From Bacteroidales bacterium (GTDB lineage Bacteria > Bacteroidota > Bacteroidia > Bacteroidales > UBA7960): 8,009 nucleotides of DNA. The DNA lies in assembly GCA_003451785.1 (NCBI GenBank), contig DMJL01000012.1:1-8009 (forward strand), written 5' to 3'. Below the pieces are notes generated by a model. The model was not told the DNA's origin and searched no databases. It was given only the letters and a program-made list of their open reading frames with translations. Shown here piece by piece: positions 4,633 through 8,009 of the stretch; positions within the stretch are counted from its first letter, which is position 1; each line of letters starts with the position of its first letter. Position numbers and translations under genes: made by a program.

Positions 4633-6090
4633 ATGAAATATTTTTTGGCTTTATTTTCGTTGGTAATGGTTGCTACTTTTAGCGGTTGTAGCGGTGTTAA
4701 GCAGACTGCACATTCCAAAGATGCTACAGCGCATCCCATACCTAAAAACATTATTTTCATAATAGGCGATGGAATGGGGTTCAACCATGTGTTGGCTGCC
4801 AACTACTTCCAACATGGTGCTTCGGGTATGCAACCCTACGAACAAGAGGATTGGACTCGGTTGGCATCCTCAACCTATCCGGCAATTGTGAGCAGGCGCG
4901 ATGGCGCGATAATTTTTGCTGATGGATACAGCCCCCAGAGAGCTTGGACCGATTCTTCCTATGTAGCAAGAAACTACACAGATAGCGGTGCCGGAGGTAC
5001 GGCATTAGCTACAGGACGCAAAACTTACAACAACTCTATTGCCATTGGCGTGCAAGGCGATACATTATTGCAGGTTACCCGTGTGGCAGAGGAGTTGGGA
5101 AAGTCAACAGGGATTGTAACTACAGTACATATTGCCCATGCCACTCCGGCAGCTTTCGGTGCCCACAATTTGCATAGAAACAATTTTGCAGACATAGCTC
5201 GCTATATGTTATTTAATACAAGGTTAGATGTGTTAATGGGAGCCGGCAATCCAGACTTTGATGATAATGGTTTGGCGGCTGCCAGCAACGACCAATTTAT
5301 TGGGGGCAGGCAGCTTTGGCAGCAAATATCAGCTAACAATGGAGTTACAGAATTTACTGTTGATGGGAAATTGCTTAAAACATTAGACTCGGATGGCGAT
5401 GCCGTGCCCGATCCTTGGACGGTGATACAATCCCGACAAGAGTTTCAAAACCTTGCAACTGGCAGAACACCAGCGAGAGTACTGGGCATTGCTAAGGCAA
5501 ACAATACCTTGCAAGATGGCCGTACAAAGCCCGCCGAAGAGGCGCTGCCTTTTCAAACGCCGCTAAATACCAATGTTCCAAGCCTCAAAGAAATGACCTT
5601 GGCGGCACTTAATGTGCTTAATCAAAATCCCAAAGGCTTTTTTGTTATGATTGAAGGTGGAGCCATTGACTGGGCATCCCACGATAACGATTTGGTAAGG
5701 ATAATTGAAGCACAAATAGACCTAAACCAAACCGTAGAAGCCGCAATACAATGGGTAGAAACCCACAGCAGTTGGGACGAAACCCTGATAATTGTAACCT
5801 CTGACCACGAAACGGGGCACCTAACTGGACCGGATCATCCACAAAGGGTAAACTCTCCGGTAATTAGCCAAGGCAAGGGAAAACTCCCATTATACAGATT
5901 TAATTCGGGGGATCATACCAATAGCTTAGTTCCATTCTACGCCAAAGGTGCAGGGCAAGAATTGTTTCGGATTGCCGCCGGAGGTTTCGATCCCGTTAAA
6001 GGGGCATTTTTGCAAAATGTTCAGATTCCGCAAGCAATCTTTCTCTTATGGGGTAAGCCTCAGGTGCAACAGCACCGACAGACACGATAG
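4633..6090 (+). CDS. Alkaline phosphatase, PhoA family, lipoprotein-like
   Basis: A 485-residue phosphomonoesterase of the metal-dependent PhoA family. Residues 1-19 (Lys2, hydrophobic run, FSGC) look like a lipoprotein signal peptide with Cys19 as the lipidated residue, so it is probably anchored in the periplasm or outer membrane. Active-site set by alignment with E. coli PhoA: Asp46 in GDGMG; nucleophile Ser118 in TDSGAGGTA; Thr171 in HATPAAF; Arg182 (phosphate-binding Arg166); Glu341, Asp346 and His350 in EGGAIDWASHDND; Asp391-His392 in SDHETG; His428 in GDHTN. His169 and Trp347 replace E. coli Asp153 and Lys328. A DxDGD segment (252-260) in the mid-domain resembles a calcium-type acidic loop. 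It is monocistronic, with its own terminator. It would release phosphate from extracytoplasmic phosphoesters. Confidence 0.95.
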   Translation: MKYFLALFSLVMVATFSGCSGVKQTAHSKDATAHPIPKNIIFIIGDGMGFNHVLAANYFQHGASGMQPYEQEDWTRLASSTYPAIVSRRDGAIIFADGYSPQRAWTDSSYVARNYTDSGAGGTALATGRKTYNNSIAIGVQGDTLLQVTRVAEELGKSTGIVTTVHIAHATPAAFGAHNLHRNNFADIARYMLFNTRLDVLMGAGNPDFDDNGLAAASNDQFIGGRQLWQQISANNGVTEFTVDGKLLKTLDSDGDAVPDPWTVIQSRQEFQNLATGRTPARVLGIAKANNTLQDGRTKPAEEALPFQTPLNTNVPSLKEMTLAALNVLNQNPKGFFVMIEGGAIDWASHDNDLVRIIEAQIDLNQTVEAAIQWVETHSSWDETLIIVTSDHETGHLTGPDHPQRVNSPVISQGKGKLPLYRFNSGDHTNSLVPFYAKGAGQELFRIAAGGFDPVKGAFLQNVQIPQAIFLLWGKPQVQQHRQTR

Positions 6091-6099
6091 CATAATTAG

Positions 6100-6132
6100 A
6101 AAGCTCCCTTGGTAGAAGTTAGGGGAGCTTTT
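6100..6132 (+). terminator. Rho-independent terminator of the phosphatase gene
   Basis: AAAGCTCCC (6100-6108) pairs perfectly with GGGAGCTTT (6123-6131) across a 14-nt loop, ending in TTTT. It begins 10 nt after the phosphatase stop codon. The T-run is short, but position and stem fit a terminator. Confidence 0.7.
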
Positions 6133-6160
6133 ATAACGATTGCTATGCTATATAAAAAAA

Positions 6161-6186
6161 CTTGGGGGCTGCGCACAACCCCCAAG
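6161..6186 (-). terminator. Strong hairpin CTTGGGGG/CCCCCAAG with U-tract on the minus strand
   Basis: CTTGGGGG (6161-6168), 10-nt loop, CCCCCAAG (6179-6186). On the minus strand it is followed at once by seven T's, an ideal intrinsic terminator. It is 240 bp beyond the PLP-enzyme stop codon, after the closer hairpin at 6352-6393. On the plus strand it directly precedes the leader-like stretch, so a role there is also possible. Confidence 0.6.
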
Positions 6187-6241
6187 CTACCAATCAACTA
6201 ACCAAAACAACAACATGAAAACATGGGTTTTACCCCCATGA
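6187..6241 (+). other. Leader-like AC-rich stretch with 8-codon ORF (MKTWVLPP)
   Basis: An AC-rich run ending ACCAAAACAACAAC leads straight into ATG AAA ACA TGG at 6215, then a TGA stop after eight codons (6239-6241). The run and the ATGAAA context resemble the leader and start of many Bacteroidota genes, yet no gene follows. CATGGG (6222-6227) pairs with CCCATG (6235-6240) over the end of this ORF. It may be a gene-start remnant, a leader peptide or an RNA element; function unknown. Confidence 0.3.
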
Positions 6242-6295
6242 CTATTTATAACCTAACCATACAATTACAACGCCAAACTACTCGAATTGTTTTAC

Positions 6296-6317
6296 TTAGG
6301 CATTAAAGTTTGCCTAA
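6296..6317. other. 7-bp hairpin TTAGGCA/TGCCTAA
   Basis: TTAGGCA (6296-6302), an 8-nt loop and TGCCTAA (6311-6317) form a perfect short stem. No T-run follows on either strand, so it is not a typical terminator. It lies between the two minus-strand terminator candidates. Confidence 0.3.
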
Positions 6318-6351
6318 AAAATGTTAAAGTTTTGTGAAGTTGAGAAAAATA

Positions 6352-6393
6352 CCCGGGTCTTGATTGCATTACCTTAACCCTCAAGTGCCCGGG
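6352..6393 (-). terminator. Likely terminator of the PLP-enzyme gene
   Basis: CCCGGG plus CTTGA (6352-6363) pairs with TCAAG plus CCCGGG (6381-6393), interrupted by a small internal loop. On the minus strand the stem is followed by TATTTTTCTC. It lies 33 bp beyond the stop codon of the PLP enzyme, the right place for its terminator. Confidence 0.6.
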
Positions 6394-6426
6394 CATTAAA
6401 ACCAACAGAACTGAACACAGGAAAAA

Positions 6427-7626
6427 CTATTCTAAGTGCAACTTTTCTAAACACGATTGCATTTTTTGCCAGGTTCGCTCAATGTCGTTGTCCAATCCAA
6501 CGCTGAAACGAATAAGACCTTCCGAAAGTCCCATGCTCTTTTGAACATCCTCTGGAACTTCGCTGGATGTGCTTTTACCCGGATTGCTAAACAATGTCTT
6601 AAAATACCCCAAACTCACTGCCAGGTAACCGACACCCTCTATTTGCATCAATTCCATAAATCGGGATGCAACCTTTGTTGATACCAGATCAATTGCAATC
6701 ATTCCTCCAAATCCAAACTTAGGATTCATAAGATTTTGCATTAATTGATGCTGAGGATGGTTGGGTAATCCGGGATATATTACTTTCACACCGAATGCTT
6801 CCAACCTTTGAGCAAGAAAAGCGGCATTGTGGCTATGTTGCTTCATTCGTATATGCAGGGTGTGCATGTTTTTCAAAATTGCAGACGACCGCATGGGGTC
6901 TAACACCGGCCCCAACAGCATTGCAGTGCCCGTATTCACATCTGCAAGCGAACCAATAAATTCTTCGGAAGCGCAAATAGCACCTGCAAGGCAGTCGTTC
7001 TTGCCATTTACAAACTTTGTGAGGCTATAAACCACCACATCTGCCCCGAGTGTATAAGGGGCAATTTGCATGGGTGTAAAAGTATTGTCAACAACCAACT
7101 TCACATTTTTCTTCTTGCAAATTTCCGACAAAGCGGGTAAGTCAGAAATCTGCAACAAAGGATTTGTCATCGACTCAGTATAAACCATTGCTGTATTAGG
7201 CCTTATAGCCCTTTCAACCTCGTAGAGGTTGGTTATGTCAACGAATGAAACTTCTATCTGAAACTTTTTCAGATAATTAGCAAGAAAAGCGAATGTTCCA
7301 CCATAGGTAGTAAGACTCGACACAATGTGACTACCACTATTGCACAATTGCAAAACCGTGCAGGTAATTGCTGCCATACCCGAGCCAGTAACCCACGCGG
7401 CAGGAGTACCCTCCATGGCTGCAAGCGCATCAGAAAGATACTTATTGGATGGATTCCAATGGCGCGAATACAGGAAACAGCCTTCTTGCTCACCATGAAA
7501 AGTGTCGGTCATGGTTTTTGCCTCAAAGAAGGTATAAGTTGCAGAGTCGGTTATGGATGGATTTACATCGCCAAACTCGCCAAACTGCAGCAAATCTTGA
7601 ATTTTGTTAGCTGGGTCGAACTTCAT
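6427..7626 (-). CDS. PLP-dependent Cys/Met metabolism enzyme (gamma-lyase/gamma-synthase type)
   Basis: A 399-residue fold-type I PLP enzyme of the Cys/Met metabolism family, near the usual 380-400. Motifs: YSRHWNPS (53-60; Tyr53 and Arg55 would bind the partner subunit's PLP phosphate); GSGMAAI (81-87); TTYGGT (106-111) with the ring-stacking Tyr108; VVDNTFTP (178-185) with Asp180 for the pyridine nitrogen; SLTKFVNG (201-208) with the Schiff-base Lys204; and RFSVGL (373-378) with the carboxylate-binding Arg373. Members perform gamma- or beta-elimination or replacement on methionine, cystathionine, homocysteine or O-acylhomoserine. The Cys typical of methionine gamma-lyase (YGCT) is Gly110 here, so substrate cannot be assigned. 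It is divergent from an Lrp/AsnC gene, which suggests amino-acid-responsive control. The start at 7626 has only a weak AAAGAGAA upstream. Confidence 0.9.
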   Translation of the reverse strand: MKFDPANKIQDLLQFGEFGDVNPSITDSATYTFFEAKTMTDTFHGEQEGCFLYSRHWNPSNKYLSDALAAMEGTPAAWVTGSGMAAITCTVLQLCNSGSHIVSSLTTYGGTFAFLANYLKKFQIEVSFVDITNLYEVERAIRPNTAMVYTESMTNPLLQISDLPALSEICKKKNVKLVVDNTFTPMQIAPYTLGADVVVYSLTKFVNGKNDCLAGAICASEEFIGSLADVNTGTAMLLGPVLDPMRSSAILKNMHTLHIRMKQHSHNAAFLAQRLEAFGVKVIYPGLPNHPQHQLMQNLMNPKFGFGGMIAIDLVSTKVASRFMELMQIEGVGYLAVSLGYFKTLFSNPGKSTSSEVPEDVQKSMGLSEGLIRFSVGLDNDIERTWQKMQSCLEKLHLE

Positions 7627-7671
7627 TTCTCTTTAAATTCTACTGAAACAGACAGCCTCTGAATTTGCAAA

Positions 7672-7679
7672 CAAAAGTA
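7672..7679 (-). promoter_or_regulatory. Candidate -7 element for the PLP-enzyme gene
   Basis: The minus strand reads TACTTTTG, an exact TAnnTTTG match, ending 45 nt before the ATG at 7626. A TTTG (minus strand of 7702-7705) lies 22 nt upstream, slightly wider than usual spacing, and it falls within the tandem repeat at 7701-7720. Confidence 0.45.
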
Positions 7680-7700
7680 TTGATTTTTATTTAAAATTCA

Positions 7701-7720
7701 GCAAAATAATGCAAAATAAT
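7701..7720. repeat. Exact tandem 10-bp repeat, possible Lrp-type operator
   Basis: GCAAAATAAT occurs twice back to back (7701-7710 and 7711-7720), one helical turn apart, in the gap between the PLP enzyme and the Lrp/AsnC regulator. The overlapping 15-mer at 7699-7713 matches 11 of 15 positions of the E. coli Lrp consensus YAGHAWATTWTDCTR, which is weak given the A/T content. It overlaps the presumed -33 region of the PLP-enzyme promoter. An operator for the divergent regulator is an inference. Confidence 0.4.
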
Positions 7721-7763
7721 ACTAAAAAAAGTAATGCGGTTTCAAACTGTAAGTAAAAATAAT

Positions 7764-7771
7764 TAAATTTG
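7764..7771 (+). promoter_or_regulatory. Candidate -7 element for the Lrp/AsnC gene
   Basis: TAAATTTG matches TAnnTTTG exactly and ends 29 nt before the ATG at 7801. A TTTC (7740-7743), one base off the -33 TTTG, lies 20 nt upstream. Position and spacing fit a Bacteroidota promoter. Confidence 0.45.
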
Positions 7772-7800
7772 TAAAATTGTATAATAATAAGATTGCCTTC

Positions 7801-8009
7801 ATGGAAAAAGGTTTTGTGATTGATAGCATTGACAAAAAAATACTTGAGACCCTCTCAGAGAACGCCAGAATTCCATTTTTAGAGGTAGCACGCCTTTGTG
7901 GAATAAGCGGTGCCGCAGTGCATCAACGGGTGCAAAAACTCATGGATGCCAAGATATTGGATGGCTCACAATTTTGCCTACAACCCAAAGGATTGGGATA
8001 TTTTACTTG
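7801..8009 (+). CDS. Lrp/AsnC-family transcriptional regulator, N-terminal part (3' end beyond window)
   Basis: Sixty-nine codons from ATG to the right edge. The protein opens with IDSIDKKILETL (7-18), the standard first helix of the AsnC-type winged helix-turn-helix. The HTH follows: FLEVARLCGIS (26-36), then recognition helix SGAAVHQRVQKL (36-47), and the wing region with FCLQPKGLGY (58-67) leading to the linker. The ligand-binding RAM domain lies outside the window. Such proteins form dimers or octamers that bind DNA in response to amino acids and commonly control a neighbouring gene. It is transcribed away from the PLP sulfur-amino-acid enzyme, with 174 bp between start codons, so it probably regulates that gene and itself. 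Effector unknown; methionine or a related amino acid is a guess from context. Confidence 0.93.
   Translation, partial: MEKGFVIDSIDKKILETLSENARIPFLEVARLCGISGAAVHQRVQKLMDAKILDGSQFCLQPKGLGYFT

Larger units (their letters stand above)
6091..6426. other. 336-bp gap between convergent genes, hairpin-rich
   Basis: The gap holds the phosphatase terminator (6100-6132), a strong hairpin (6161-6186), an AC-rich leader-like stretch with an eight-codon ORF (6187-6241), a 7-bp hairpin (6296-6317) and a second minus-strand terminator (6352-6393). No protein of meaningful length is encoded in either strand. This is more structure than two convergent genes need. Confidence 0.7.

Noticed and set aside
4578..5005. 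Three overlapping minus-strand frames of 64-74 codons around the start of the phosphatase gene
   Set aside because: All are antisense to the phosphatase, whose signal peptide and metal motifs are clear.
1..8009. CRISPR array, insertion sequence, phage or toxin-antitoxin module
   Set aside because: No regularly spaced repeats, transposase or integrase motifs, terminal inverted repeats or paired small toxin/antitoxin genes were seen.

Overview
The window reads as chromosomal DNA from a member of the Bacteroidota, probably not a model species. This inference rests on AT-rich intergenic DNA, almost no Shine-Dalgarno sequences, several matches to the Bacteroidota -7 promoter element TAnnTTTG, and proteins that resemble Bacteroidota versions of their families (a short MoaA, an Lrp/AsnC regulator with a SGAAVHQRVQ recognition helix, and a lipoprotein-type PhoA-family phosphatase). 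No phage, insertion sequence, CRISPR array, tRNA or rRNA was recognised.

Positions 1-3605 (minus strand) hold a molybdenum-cofactor (Moco) block. Read 5'->3' on the minus strand, the order is a ThiF/MoeB/HesA-type E1-like adenylyltransferase, moeA, moaA (starting inside moeA with a 23-bp overlap), moaC, and a MOSC-domain gene that runs off the left edge. MoaA and MoaC make cyclic pyranopterin monophosphate. The E1-like protein is a good candidate to activate the MoaD sulfur carrier. MoeA inserts molybdate. The MOSC protein probably acts late in cofactor handling. moaD and moaE are not visible and may lie beyond position 1. MoaA is about 50 residues shorter than usual between its barrel and its C-terminal cluster motif, yet keeps both Fe-S cysteine triads and the terminal Gly-Gly.

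Positions 3606-4632 are about 1 kb with no confident gene. They contain a near-palindrome, several hairpins and one possible 57-residue basic small ORF. Positions 4633-6090 (plus strand) encode a lipoprotein-like alkaline phosphatase of the PhoA family with a complete metal and nucleophile set, but with His and Trp at the two E. coli PhoA positions that influence metal preference. A terminator follows.

Positions 6091-6426 contain three terminator-like hairpins and a stretch that looks like a gene leader (AC-rich run, ATG, eight codons, stop) without a gene behind it. Positions 6427-7626 (minus) encode a PLP-dependent Cys/Met-metabolism enzyme. It is divergent from an Lrp/AsnC-family regulator that begins at 7801 and is cut by the right edge. 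The 174-bp gap between them holds a -7-like promoter element for each gene and an exact tandem 10-bp repeat, suggesting a local regulator-enzyme pair for sulfur amino acid metabolism.

Overall the window is mostly ordinary metabolism. The points worth a second look are the compact MoaA, the phosphatase metal-site substitutions, the orphan leader at 6161-6241, the small-ORF unit at 4081-4376 and the regulator/enzyme intergenic repeat.
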